Assembly (NCBI GenBank): GCA_021151525.1
Contig: JAGKXD010000060.1
Location: 1 to 25,782 of the forward strand
Length of the DNA stretch: 25,782 nt
DNA from: Cellvibrionaceae bacterium
GTDB lineage: Bacteria > Pseudomonadota > Gammaproteobacteria > Pseudomonadales > Cellvibrionaceae
Direction: 5' to 3'
The notes beneath the pieces are model-generated. The model was not told the DNA's origin and made no database searches. It saw only the letters and a list, made by a program, of their open reading frames with translations. How positions within the stretch are numbered: the first letter of the stretch is position 1; each line of letters begins with the position of its first letter. Position numbers and translations under genes: made by a program. Shown here one piece after another: positions 16,975 to 25,051 of this stretch.

Positions 16975-17007
16975 AGGCGAACGGAGAAAAGGATGATTTA
17001 GGCGAAC
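16975..17007 (-). promoter_or_regulatory. Tandem 8-bp repeat upstream of cheR
   Basis: GTTCGCCT (minus strand) occurs twice, 25 nt apart start to start, in the 239-bp spacer between the FixJ-type regulator gene and cheR. It could be a paired binding site for a transcription factor such as that regulator. No -35/-10 pair is clear enough to call. Confidence 0.3.
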
Positions 17008-17046
17008 TTTTTTATGCTTAAGACTGGAGCGGGAACATTATGGTGT

Positions 17047-17667
17047 TTAGACAAAGAGCTTAACAAGCTCAACCGCAGAGGCGATGTGAAGTTTATCCAT
17101 GATGCGTGCGCGATGGTTTTCCACAGTGCGCACACTAATGTCCAAAGCGCTGGCTATCTCGCGACTGGATTGCCCCTGCACCACCAAATCGACAATTGAG
17201 CGTTCTTTGGGGGTGAGCAAATCCAAGCGCGCTTGTTTGCTGGATTCGGTTAATCGTTCGCGATGAAGCGTGCGGCTGTGAGCAAGAGCGGCTTGCACTT
17301 TCTCAATTAGCAGATGGCCATTGACCGGCTTTTCAACAAAATCAAACGCGCCTGCTTTCATGGCTTCTACGGCCGCGGCAATTTCTGAATGGCTGGTAAT
17401 AAAAATAATCGGCGGTGGTGCGCCAGTGGACATCAATAAACGTTGAACTTGCAGTCCGCCTATTTCAGGCATACGCACATCCGAAATCACGCATTCGCAA
17501 GGTGAGGGCGAATAAGCCGCAAGGAATTCTTTGGCAGAGGTGAAGGTAAGCACGCGGGCGCCAATCGATTGCACCAGCTCTTTTAGTGTCCACAGAATAA
17601 TATCGTCGTCATCAACAATATAAACCGTGGCAGAAGACACTTTGCTTACGCTCATTAATGCGGCCAT
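17047..17667 (-). CDS. FixJ/NarL-type response regulator (REC plus LuxR-type HTH)
   Basis: A 206-residue two-domain transcription regulator. The receiver (about 14-130) has D19-D21, phosphoacceptor D63 in VISDVRMPEIGG, T91 and K113 in FVEKPVNG. The C-terminal GerE/LuxR helix-turn-helix (about 148-206) has LTPKERSIVDLVVQGQSSRE followed by IASALDISVRTVENHRARIM. The receiver with VEKPV is closest to the FixJ/StyR/TodT branch. The ATG at 17667 has AAGGAT upstream at about 10 nt; a second ATG four codons in lacks one. It is first in the minus-strand signalling run and probably controls that cluster or its distant targets when phosphorylated. Confidence 0.94.
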   Translation of the reverse strand: MAALMSVSKVSSATVYIVDDDDIILWTLKELVQSIGARVLTFTSAKEFLAAYSPSPCECVISDVRMPEIGGLQVQRLLMSTGAPPPIIFITSHSEIAAAVEAMKAGAFDFVEKPVNGHLLIEKVQAALAHSRTLHRERLTESSKQARLDLLTPKERSIVDLVVQGQSSREIASALDISVRTVENHRARIMDKLHIASAVELVKLFV

Positions 17668-17858
17668 AGGTGTTTTGTATCCTTGTCGTTTAGGCGTACT
17701 GAGGCTCTTGCAGCAGCGCGAGTCTCAACACATCTAAGAGCTTAGCAAATTTTTATCAAAAATCGACTTTAATAGCGATTTCGTATGGCGTGTTACTCGT
17801 CGTTACTGAGTTTGTTTCTTTCTGTTATTAGCAGTAATTATTAACCTGCAATAAACAC

Positions 17859-18983
17859 CTAAAGCTGATTTTTTCCAAGCCTAATACGCCCGTTTGATTT
17901 GCCATCAATGGTTTGATTTTTTAACCAATCGGCAGATGCTTTAAACAAAAGTAAATGATTGTTTTCCCAATTTGCACGATGAGATGAGCAACCAAGTTCG
18001 ATAAACACTTTGTTGGGCGAGCCCAAATCATCGTAAAGCTCACTCACGCTTTGTGGTGAAACCTGTGCATCTAATTCACCCACAACCAAAAGTGTGGGCT
18101 TGGTTATTTTCGCTGCAGAGGTGCGATTAAATCCCCAGTGCCAGTTTTGTTCCGGTGCGCGACGAGCGCCAGTACCCCAGGTTGCACCCAAGGCATCCGA
18201 TGCTAGGATTGCGTGCCAAATGGCGTCGCGAATATTAGGGTCAACTTGATTCTCGCAAGCGATTTGTTTATCCCAGCCCGCAATAAATTCTGTGCGATTT
18301 TGCGTGGTCATCAAATTGGGCAGTGTGGGTGCGAGCGGTTGAGCTAAAGGCAAATCGCGGCCATAAGCGGGCGCTAAAAATACCAAGCTGCTGATTTTTT
18401 CTGGATGCTGTTGCGTATAAACCAATGCACGCGGCCCGCCTTGCGACCAACCGATTAACGCGAGTGATTTTAACTTTTGTTGCGCAAGAATAAAGTCCAC
18501 TGCCGTATTAATATCAGCCCAGTCAGATTCGTTCGTGGTTAAGGCTTGGGTATAAGTTTTTGCACAAGTTTTTGGAATTAATGCGGGAATAAATTGCTGC
18601 TGATCACGTGTTGATAAAGCGCAAGGATCATTCATGGCCGCTGGGCGCGTGGAGAATCCGTAGCCGGTTAAATCCAACGCGTAAACACTAAAACCTTCGT
18701 AGGCTAAATAGGCCATCCAGCTGTAATCTTTAAAATGCAAATCAAACGCTGGTTGTGATGGCGTGCCGCCGCCGTGAATAAAAAGTACGGCACCGCGTGT
18801 GTTGTATTTTGATGAAAGGTGACGCAAATATAGTTTGCTAGTTTTGTTGTGCAGTGAGGGGGCAAGCGAATGGTTGGGAATAAAATATTCGGTAGCAGTT
18901 ATGTCGGCATTAGCAAGGGCGCAGGCGCTAAACACTAAAGCGAAAACTATTGCAGCAAAAGTACGCATCCATGACCTATTCAT
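17859..18983 (-). CDS. Secreted alpha/beta hydrolase
   Basis: A 374-residue exported hydrolase. The N-terminus is a signal peptide, with cleavage possible after ALANA (residue 26); the FSAC stretch just before it is a poor lipobox, so a lipoprotein is less likely. The fold has an oxyanion motif HGGG (70-73), nucleophile S180 in GWSQGG, probable acid D305 in VVGELDAQ, and H335 in CSSHRANWE. Cysteines near 121 and 140 may form a disulfide in a cap region. The substrate is unknown; the fold covers esterases, lipases and peptidases. Start choice is uncertain: ATG 18983 has no good ribosome-binding site, while ATG 18968 (MRTFAAIV) has AGG 6 nt before it. Confidence 0.87.
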   Translation of the reverse strand: MNRSWMRTFAAIVFALVFSACALANADITATEYFIPNHSLAPSLHNKTSKLYLRHLSSKYNTRGAVLFIHGGGTPSQPAFDLHFKDYSWMAYLAYEGFSVYALDLTGYGFSTRPAAMNDPCALSTRDQQQFIPALIPKTCAKTYTQALTTNESDWADINTAVDFILAQQKLKSLALIGWSQGGPRALVYTQQHPEKISSLVFLAPAYGRDLPLAQPLAPTLPNLMTTQNRTEFIAGWDKQIACENQVDPNIRDAIWHAILASDALGATWGTGARRAPEQNWHWGFNRTSAAKITKPTLLVVGELDAQVSPQSVSELYDDLGSPNKVFIELGCSSHRANWENNHLLLFKASADWLKNQTIDGKSNGRIRLGKNQL

Positions 18984-19011
18984 TTTATTCGTTCAATAGG
19001 GTTTAACGCCG

Positions 19012-19042
19012 AGGTGATTTCAAGTGGCAACTGAAATCACCT
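19012..19042. promoter_or_regulatory. Perfect 11-bp inverted repeat upstream of the hydrolase gene
   Basis: AGGTGATTTCA and TGAAATCACCT are separated by 9 nt, and the loop can pair further (GT/AC around GGCA). It lies 28 nt after the Bax-type gene stop and 28 nt before the hydrolase ATG on the minus strand. There is no T-tract on that strand, so it is not a classical terminator. An operator, a 5' leader hairpin or a processing site would fit. Confidence 0.55.
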
Positions 19043-19069
19043 TTGCCTTGAATTACATTGGGAAAAGTA

Positions 19070-19861
19070 TTATTCAAGTTTGCTGTAAGCAATCATAGAA
19101 CGCACTTCTGTAATATAAATATCGCCGCGACCACAATACTTCCCCAAGCCTGCTACTAAGGCTTTGCCAGTAAATTTATCTTTGTCGTTGCGAATTTTTG
19201 CACGCAAATCACGCAGCGCGCGGTAGGCATTATTGGTGTTGATGTTGCGGTAATAAGAGTTGATGGAATCTTCAATGCTATCGAATTTACGCACTTCGTG
19301 AGTCGCCGATGCAGCGCGGCGCGTAGGTACAATGCCACAACCTTTGGTGTAGCACCATTCGCCAAAAAGATTATTACCCTCTTGTGCAAATAAAGATGTG
19401 CCCCAGCCAGACTCAATGGCTGCCTGTGCAATCACCATGGCGGGTGGAATAATATCAACGCGCGATAATAAAACTTCAACAGCTTGTTTATCGCTTGGGT
19501 AATCTTCAATGCTCACCGAAAAATCGTCCCGCAAACGCGTTAATTGCTCGCGGTCAACAAAACCCAGCTCGTGTTTTTGATCAAGCTCGCTTTTAATTTG
19601 CAGCAAACGTTCGCGCGTGCCTGTTAGCAATTCATTTTTTTGTTCGACCAGCGGGCGCATAATTTCAATAAATAATTGCACGCGCTCTAACGGCTGATTA
19701 ACGGCGGTTAAGTCGGGTAATAAGGTATTGCTAGTCAATACATCGCTATCAATTTTTCCACTTAAGGGATTTTGCGAAAGCGCAAATACCAACACTAAAG
19801 TGCCAATGGCATAGCCAAGTAACGTTAAACCTAACAACCATGATGAAAAACGATTTTGCAT
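19070..19861 (-). CDS. Bax-type peptidoglycan glucosaminidase (GH73-like)
   Basis: A 263-residue protein of the Bax family, with a glucosaminidase fold expected to cleave the glycan strand of peptidoglycan. A single N-terminal hydrophobic segment (about 8-28) should anchor it in the inner membrane, facing the periplasm. A helical linker (55-115) precedes the catalytic domain. Conserved pieces are IPPAMVIAQAAIESGWGTS with the likely catalytic glutamate E150, then EGNNLFGEWCYTKGCG, YYRNINTNNAY and GLGKYCGRGDIYITEVRSMI. C170, C175 and C243 are present. An AAAGG ribosome-binding site supports the ATG. It is followed by the 11-bp inverted repeat, then the hydrolase. Confidence 0.92.
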   Translation of the reverse strand: MQNRFSSWLLGLTLLGYAIGTLVLVFALSQNPLSGKIDSDVLTSNTLLPDLTAVNQPLERVQLFIEIMRPLVEQKNELLTGTRERLLQIKSELDQKHELGFVDREQLTRLRDDFSVSIEDYPSDKQAVEVLLSRVDIIPPAMVIAQAAIESGWGTSLFAQEGNNLFGEWCYTKGCGIVPTRRAASATHEVRKFDSIEDSINSYYRNINTNNAYRALRDLRAKIRNDKDKFTGKALVAGLGKYCGRGDIYITEVRSMIAYSKLE

Positions 19862-19945
19862 TGCTGACCTTTTAAATGACGTTTTTTGGAAAACCTAAAA
19901 TTTAATTCGCGCCTAAGATGAACTAATCGCAGTGAACTAATTGAA

Positions 19946-20626
19946 TTAAAGTTGAAGCTGCTTGCGTAATGCTTCCATGCGTTTGGCGTTTTCTTCTTTG
20001 CTTAAGGGCGTTTCAATGGTTTGCGGAAGTGCGAGCACGCTAGGTGCAGGTAATTCCTCACCGTTCATAACTCGTTCGCACAGCTTCAAGTAATGACGCT
20101 CAAAAATTGGGAAGGCAACTTTTTCGGCATTGCTGCTTAGAAAAAACCAATCGCTCGCGCAACCCGCGTGATAAATCGCTGGGTGGCTCCACGCATAAGC
20201 TGCTTTCGGGCTAGGAGCGCGACAAGCTTCTACATAGGCTCGGTGCGCATCAATCAAACCAAATTTTTCGGGGTCGCCTTGGCAAGCGCGAATCATGCGG
20301 TTGAGCGTTGGCAAATATTCTGACTCTTCAATCACTTTGCGTGCGCCGCGTAAAATGGTTTCAGGTGCGAATTGAGATAATGAACTCAGCCAAAGGCGTT
20401 TGGCGCTATTGAGCAAATCAAGATCAGAAAACCCTGCATAATATTGGTTGTGATAATTAATGCGAAATAATGCAAACACCTGATTAATTGCATCCACTAA
20501 GTCATTACTAGGCATGCTACGTTGGCTTTCATCAGTGTTAATTTGCCCAGCTTCTATCGTTGATTTGTTCTGTGAGGCCGCGATCTCTTGTTCGAGTTGA
20601 GAGATTATGTGTTTGCTGTCCCGCAT
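19946..20626 (-). CDS. Lambda-P-like replicative helicase loader (DopE-type candidate)
   Basis: A 226-residue protein of the phage replication protein P family. The core (about 42-180) has the family pattern: INQVFALFRINYHNQYY, then AKRLWLSSLSQFAPETIL, then GARKVIEESEYLPTLNRMI and a RAC (112-114) where phage proteins have a conserved WC. Lambda P brings the DnaB helicase to the origin by remodelling its ring. No phage structural or integration genes are nearby, so this copy looks resident. The ATG at 20626 lies inside the upstream gene, but AAGGT sits 8 nt before it, so the 89-bp overlap is credible. From memory, such chromosomal O/P-derived pairs were proposed as dopC/dopE in bacteria lacking DnaC and DciA; assigning this gene to that set is an inference. 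Confidence 0.85.
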   Translation of the reverse strand: MRDSKHIISQLEQEIAASQNKSTIEAGQINTDESQRSMPSNDLVDAINQVFALFRINYHNQYYAGFSDLDLLNSAKRLWLSSLSQFAPETILRGARKVIEESEYLPTLNRMIRACQGDPEKFGLIDAHRAYVEACRAPSPKAAYAWSHPAIYHAGCASDWFFLSSNAEKVAFPIFERHYLKLCERVMNGEELPAPSVLALPQTIETPLSKEENAKRMEALRKQLQL

Positions 20627-21698
20627 GGTAATTACCTTGCTGTGTCATTGGGGCTAAGGCATGTTGCTTCGCCCAGTGATATTTTACATGTTGCAAAAAT
20701 TTCGTATTCCATGAAGCGTAAAGCTGGTTGCTCTCACGCCAAAATAAAACAAACTCGGCAACTTGTTTTTGTGCAAAATCCATATTGATTTCAGCGAGGC
20801 GGAGCACATCAAATACTTCGTTGCTTGGCTGCCAGTTTTCTGGAATACGTTTGGGTTCGGTATCGTTTTCAAGTGCTGATGAATAACGCACCCACTGACG
20901 TTTTACGTGCTGGATAAATTTGCTGTTCCAAGTGCGGCCCACTTCGCCGCGCTCTTGCCAGTACAACACAAATTCGGGAATTGCATCTTCCACAAAGGCG
21001 TAACTAATCCCGGCGTGCTTCACTAAAACTTCCAGCGCATCTTTGCTCGGTCGCCAGCTCATATGCATGGCAATATCTTTTTCGCGATTTAAAAACTCTT
21101 CGTTATTTTCACGCGCTTGCCGTGCCATTTGAGTTTGATAGTTGCGCCATTTGTGCAGCACATCTTTCAAAAATTTTGCGCCCCACGAATGACTGCTTTC
21201 ACCGCGCTCGCGCCAATAGGTAATAAATTCCGGCACCTGCTGGCGAATAAAATCTTCTGGAATATTGTGCTGCGCAACCTGACGCAACAGCTCTTGGTCT
21301 GGCTGCCAATTGGGTGCAATTAAATTGGCGCCGCCACCCATATTAATAATGGGCAAGGGCGCATGGTTTTCAACCGGCTTACGCGCTGCTTGCCCTTCGT
21401 TAAACGCAATGGTCAGTTTGTGGCTTTCAGTAAAAGGTGCAGACGCCAGCAAAATCACGCCTTGATCGCGCAGGTTTTTGCTAATGCGCTGAATATCCTG
21501 CGGTGACCAAAAGGGCATTGTGCGCAGAACCAAGTTTTCATCCACATCCAGCCAATGTTGGCCATCGCGCGCCAGCAATGGCCGATAAGCTGCCATATCG
21601 CTCAAGAGCGAGAGCATGCAGGCTTCTTCAAGGCCAATAGTGGCCGCCAGCGAGGGCGAAACCAACAGCGGGCGTTCAGGAATTAGGGATGAGCTCAT
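20538..21698 (-). CDS. DnaT-like ssDNA-binding protein with three tandem DnaT repeats (DopC-type candidate)
   Basis: A 386-residue protein. Residues about 15-100 look like a winged-helix domain (IGLEEACMLSLLSDMAAYR, then MPFWSPQDIQRISKNLRDQGV), as in phage O-type or DnaD/DnaT N-termini. Three copies of the DnaT C-terminal ssDNA-binding module follow, at about 129-186, 214-270 and 288-343. Each has W-[QR]-P near its start, EF..[YF]W.E in the middle, and a W...KF...V...W end. E. coli DnaT has one such module. The last 40 residues are glutamine-rich and encoded in the overlap with the lambda-P-like gene. No ribosome-binding site is evident before ATG 21698. By family it should load or stabilise the replicative helicase on ssDNA with its downstream partner. 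Confidence 0.87.
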   Translation of the reverse strand: MSSSLIPERPLLVSPSLAATIGLEEACMLSLLSDMAAYRPLLARDGQHWLDVDENLVLRTMPFWSPQDIQRISKNLRDQGVILLASAPFTESHKLTIAFNEGQAARKPVENHAPLPIINMGGGANLIAPNWQPDQELLRQVAQHNIPEDFIRQQVPEFITYWRERGESSHSWGAKFLKDVLHKWRNYQTQMARQARENNEEFLNREKDIAMHMSWRPSKDALEVLVKHAGISYAFVEDAIPEFVLYWQERGEVGRTWNSKFIQHVKRQWVRYSSALENDTEPKRIPENWQPSNEVFDVLRLAEINMDFAQKQVAEFVLFWRESNQLYASWNTKFLQHVKYHWAKQHALAPMTQQGNYHAGQQTHNLSTRTRDRGLTEQINDRSWAN

Positions 21699-21762
21699 GG
21701 GACAAGGTTAGGTCGAATTCAAAGGTGGAATTGTAGGGGGTATGGCGGCGGGAAGCTAGGCT

Positions 21763-21788
21763 TGGCGTCGGGCGAACCCCAGACGCCA
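21763..21788. terminator. Hairpin after the hydrolase lipoprotein gene (weak terminator candidate)
   Basis: TGGCGTC and GACGCCA form a perfect 7-bp stem, and the inner GGG/CCC can pair around a CGAA loop with two bases bulged. It lies 6 nt after the hydrolase stop on the minus strand. There is no T-tract, so Rho-independent termination is doubtful; it may instead stabilise the 3' end. Confidence 0.4.
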
Positions 21789-21794
21789 GCTGAG

Positions 21795-22595
21795 TTAAAG
21801 ATGGTTCATTTCCAGAATCGCATGCGCTACGGCATCTGGTCGATCTTTTTGGATGTAATGACTGGCATTTTCCACGGGTTCCGTTTTGCTAATACCTGTC
21901 AGAGTTAACCAATCTGTTCTCAATTTGGCCAAAACATCCTGAAAATCGCCTTGCTCGCCCGGGTTTGCCCGTGTGCTGGTGAGAATTCGCGTAGGTATTG
22001 GCATGCTTAGCTTTGAGGGAAGGTTATTCAAGCATTCCGATTGGGCGTCGAATTCTTTGCGCATGACTGATGAGAAGGCGGCAAATCGCATGGTTTTAAT
22101 AATTGCCGCTGCAGCCGGCGCTTCCTTCTGGATGGTTTCCCAATGCTTTGGATGTGTGGGGTCAACCAAGACTAAACCAGCAACATCCTGCGGGTACATG
22201 AGCGCGAAAACATATTCGTAGAGCCCGCCGATAGAATGGCCAACCAAAAGATAGGGCGGCTTGATTCCCTGCTGAAGCAAAAGCTCGCGTTGTTCGCGCG
22301 CGATGGTGCAGGCATCACGCGTTGTTGTGACGGAAAGGCTATCGCCGTATCCATAACGATCATAAGAAAAGTAAGCGCTATTTTTGGGTAGCTCTTTGAT
22401 AACTTTTGCCCACACTGATTTGCCATCGCCCAATCCCGATTGAAACACAATTGTGTTGCCTTCTCCTGGGTGAAAGTTATAGGACATGGATACAGGTTTT
22501 GGCGGTTGGTGCGCTAACTCCGGAGAAGAGTTACACGCACTTAAAAAAACGCTTAATGTTGTGATGGATAGAACTGACTTAATTACTGCGTGCAT
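21795..22595 (-). CDS. Alpha/beta hydrolase lipoprotein
   Basis: A 266-residue predicted lipoprotein: signal peptide with lipobox LSAC (cysteine at residue 21), then a compact alpha/beta hydrolase. The nucleophile is S121 in LLVGHSIGGLYEY. The VFQSGLGDGKSVW segment (residues 50-62) supplies the oxyanion-hole loop and VLVDPTHP (143-150) follows a core strand. H246 in ENASHYIQKDRPD is the catalytic histidine. It resembles the serine hydrolases annotated as alpha/beta fold family and not a specific lipase class. The ATG at 22595 is preferred because it starts the signal peptide directly; an upstream ATG at 22628 would add eleven residues with a tryptophan and no charge pattern. Confidence 0.88.
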   Translation of the reverse strand: MHAVIKSVLSITTLSVFLSACNSSPELAHQPPKPVSMSYNFHPGEGNTIVFQSGLGDGKSVWAKVIKELPKNSAYFSYDRYGYGDSLSVTTTRDACTIAREQRELLLQQGIKPPYLLVGHSIGGLYEYVFALMYPQDVAGLVLVDPTHPKHWETIQKEAPAAAAIIKTMRFAAFSSVMRKEFDAQSECLNNLPSKLSMPIPTRILTSTRANPGEQGDFQDVLAKLRTDWLTLTGISKTEPVENASHYIQKDRPDAVAHAILEMNHL

Positions 22596-22768
22596 ATAAA
22601 GGTTCCATTTAAAAATTCCGATTGTCATATTCTAGGTAAATGTTTTGATTACTTTGTCGATTTAATGCTGCATGTCTGCGACTAATCCTGCGTTCTTTTG
22701 GCCCCCAAATGAAAACCGATTTGTGTTTCAAACATTTGAACATGCAATCAAATTCTGCGCTCTATTCA

Positions 22769-24991
22769 TTAGGGTTTAAATTCTACCAAGTGACCTTTGC
22801 GCCAATCTGTTCCGTTATCTGTATGCCAGACTTCATTGGCTCTATTTTCATCGAATAGCCAAAGCAGTTGATTGTATTCAACGGGGTATTGGTAATTGTT
22901 TTCTAAGTCGATGAGTGGCGAAGGTTTATCAACAGATTTCCACGTTATGCCGTCGCTGGACACTTCAGCACATGCCCGCTCTTCGTTGTCGCAACGCCCC
23001 GTTAACCACAGGCGATTATCAAACTTATAAAATAGATGTCCTCCAAAGGCTATTCCTATAGTGTCACTTAATTTAGTCCAATCAGTTCCATTCGACGAAG
23101 ACATAATTTGGGTGGCTGGTAATAAATACGGATTTGAATGAGGCATATATCGAACCATTAGATAATAGCGTGGATCATTAAATGCAATTAATAGTTGGTT
23201 GTTAAACCATAAAGCACCGCTAGCGCCCGTTGCAGGTAGTGGGGCAGCTGTTTGCCATTCAATACCATCGCTGGATGTAAACAGTTTGTCATTAGCGAGC
23301 CAGAATAATTTATCTGGGGATGCAACTATGATTGGGTGAACAGAGGAATTTATTTCTAATATTTCCGGTGCAGGTTGTGCTATCCAATTGAGTCCATCTT
23401 CAGACGTCCAAAGTTGATTCGGTTTATCAAAAGTGGCATAGGTGGGCAAAAATAATTTATTTTTAAATTCAACGGGAGTAACAATTCCGCCATAGGGAAT
23501 TGCTTTTTCATCGGTTTGCCAATGGAGTCCATCGGTGCTGGTTTGAGTCTTGGTACCGAAGCTCCATAATTTGCCTTTGAAGTTAACTACAGCACCGTCG
23601 GTTCGTGCGAGTGGATTTTCTGGTGAGTACGGCTCTTCCCAAGTAAACGCATCGGTTGAATGAACAGCTGACCAATGTGATGGATCAACTATGACGGACC
23701 ACCATGTTTGATTGAGCTTGGCGGGGTTTAGTACTGGCACACCTAGAAGGAAATCTGCCGTCTCTGGCCACCATTGCAGGTCAGTAGAAATTTCGCCTGT
23801 ATACATACAGGGGCGCTCAACATCTATTCCAACTTGTGGTTGGTATCTATCATTTGCGTAGAAACAGGTTCCTCCCGCAAGAATTAAATGTGTACCTGTG
23901 TCTGTAAGTTGAAAGTTTTTGCGGAATACACGGTCAGTATTAATGATTTCTGACTTCCAATTTTGACCATTTCCGCTACTCCAAAATGAGTACTTGCCAC
24001 CTTTAACTGTGACCATACGAAAATCAGTGGTGAAACCATCTTCACTGTTAGCGACTAACCAAAGTTGTTGTTTGAATTGCCCCAGTGTGACATTTGCATT
24101 TTGAAAGCTAACATCCGGCAAGGTTTCTTGTACCCAATCATTACCATTTGCGCTGGACCACAATTGCGTATTGTTTTCGCTGCTGCTGTTGTTATCGAGC
24201 AGCCAAAGTTTATTGTTGAATGCTTGCATGCTGTAACAACACATTGTTAAGCGCGGCAAATTAATCGTTTGTTCCGCCCAGGTAATTCCATCTGTCGTGT
24301 TCCATACTTTGAAGCCACTAGTGCGGTGGCTATTTTCATAGTAATACCCAGTAAAGTTGATGCGCGTATATGTATCTATAGCGGCGAACAGCCATAACTT
24401 TTTATTGAAAACAATTAATTTACTGTCGCCAATGCTGTCGCTGAACGTAGCGCCTTTGGAAGATATTACTGTAGAAATGTTCGGTAAAATTTTCTCCTGC
24501 CAGTTTTGTGCATCACTCGATTGCCACAATCTTGTAGGCGTGCCTTTTACCAAAAGCCACAATGTATTATTAAAAGTAGTAAGAGCTTGGTTTGAACCAA
24601 ATATGCTCGCGCTAGTAACGGCGGTAGCTCTGCTAAAACCGGGTGCTTTGAGTTCGTAGTAAGCCGGTTTGTTGAGTGTCAGTGTGCTATCACTAAGAAC
24701 TCCATCTGTACTCACTTTGTCAGTTTTGATTGTGCAGGCAGTACAACTTTCGTTGTCGCGCCGCGAAAGCTCTAGACCGGGTAATGCGGTGCTGAAACTA
24801 ATTAAAGAATCATCTGCGCCTGTCCACACACTTGCTTCAATGGTGGGGACTGAGCTTGAGCTACTTGATGCAGTACTACTCGATGGATTTGATGTGCCAG
24901 CGGGTGGCGTGCTGTTATGCCCGGCACCACCGCAAGCGGTTAACTCCATTAGTGCGAATGCTAATAGGAAAAATTTAAAAATCGATTGCAT
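22769..24991 (-). CDS. Large lipoprotein with about twelve beta-propeller-type repeats
   Basis: A 740-residue lipoprotein with lipobox LTAC (cysteine at residue 20). A serine-rich linker (36-47) of the style found on Cellvibrionaceae secreted enzymes is followed by about 600 residues of repeats. Each unit of roughly 45-65 residues pairs a strand like FNNKLWLL with a turn like WSSxDGxxW. Clear turns are at about 156, 231, 278, 337, 485, 528, 572, 630, 678 and 722, with decayed units between. The turn resembles Asp-box (BNR) or Kelch motifs, so one or two beta-propellers are likely, on the outer membrane. No sialidase-type catalytic residues are recognised. It could bind glycans or partners, or be a divergent enzyme. 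AAAGGGA precedes the ATG. Confidence 0.82.
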   Translation of the reverse strand: MQSIFKFFLLAFALMELTACGGAGHNSTPPAGTSNPSSSTASSSSSSVPTIEASVWTGADDSLISFSTALPGLELSRRDNESCTACTIKTDKVSTDGVLSDSTLTLNKPAYYELKAPGFSRATAVTSASIFGSNQALTTFNNTLWLLVKGTPTRLWQSSDAQNWQEKILPNISTVISSKGATFSDSIGDSKLIVFNKKLWLFAAIDTYTRINFTGYYYENSHRTSGFKVWNTTDGITWAEQTINLPRLTMCCYSMQAFNNKLWLLDNNSSSENNTQLWSSANGNDWVQETLPDVSFQNANVTLGQFKQQLWLVANSEDGFTTDFRMVTVKGGKYSFWSSGNGQNWKSEIINTDRVFRKNFQLTDTGTHLILAGGTCFYANDRYQPQVGIDVERPCMYTGEISTDLQWWPETADFLLGVPVLNPAKLNQTWWSVIVDPSHWSAVHSTDAFTWEEPYSPENPLARTDGAVVNFKGKLWSFGTKTQTSTDGLHWQTDEKAIPYGGIVTPVEFKNKLFLPTYATFDKPNQLWTSEDGLNWIAQPAPEILEINSSVHPIIVASPDKLFWLANDKLFTSSDGIEWQTAAPLPATGASGALWFNNQLLIAFNDPRYYLMVRYMPHSNPYLLPATQIMSSSNGTDWTKLSDTIGIAFGGHLFYKFDNRLWLTGRCDNEERACAEVSSDGITWKSVDKPSPLIDLENNYQYPVEYNQLLWLFDENRANEVWHTDNGTDWRKGHLVEFKP

Positions 24992-25051
24992 CAGCTAATG
25001 TCCCTTTTAAAATATCTTCAACTTAAATTTAAAAAATTCAATTCGACCTAT

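Noticed and set aside
22727..22740. TTCAAA-CA-TTTGAA palindrome between the propeller lipoprotein gene and the hydrolase gene
   Set aside because: It is AT-rich and short, and it lies on the far side of the hydrolase start. It is not distinguishable from background.
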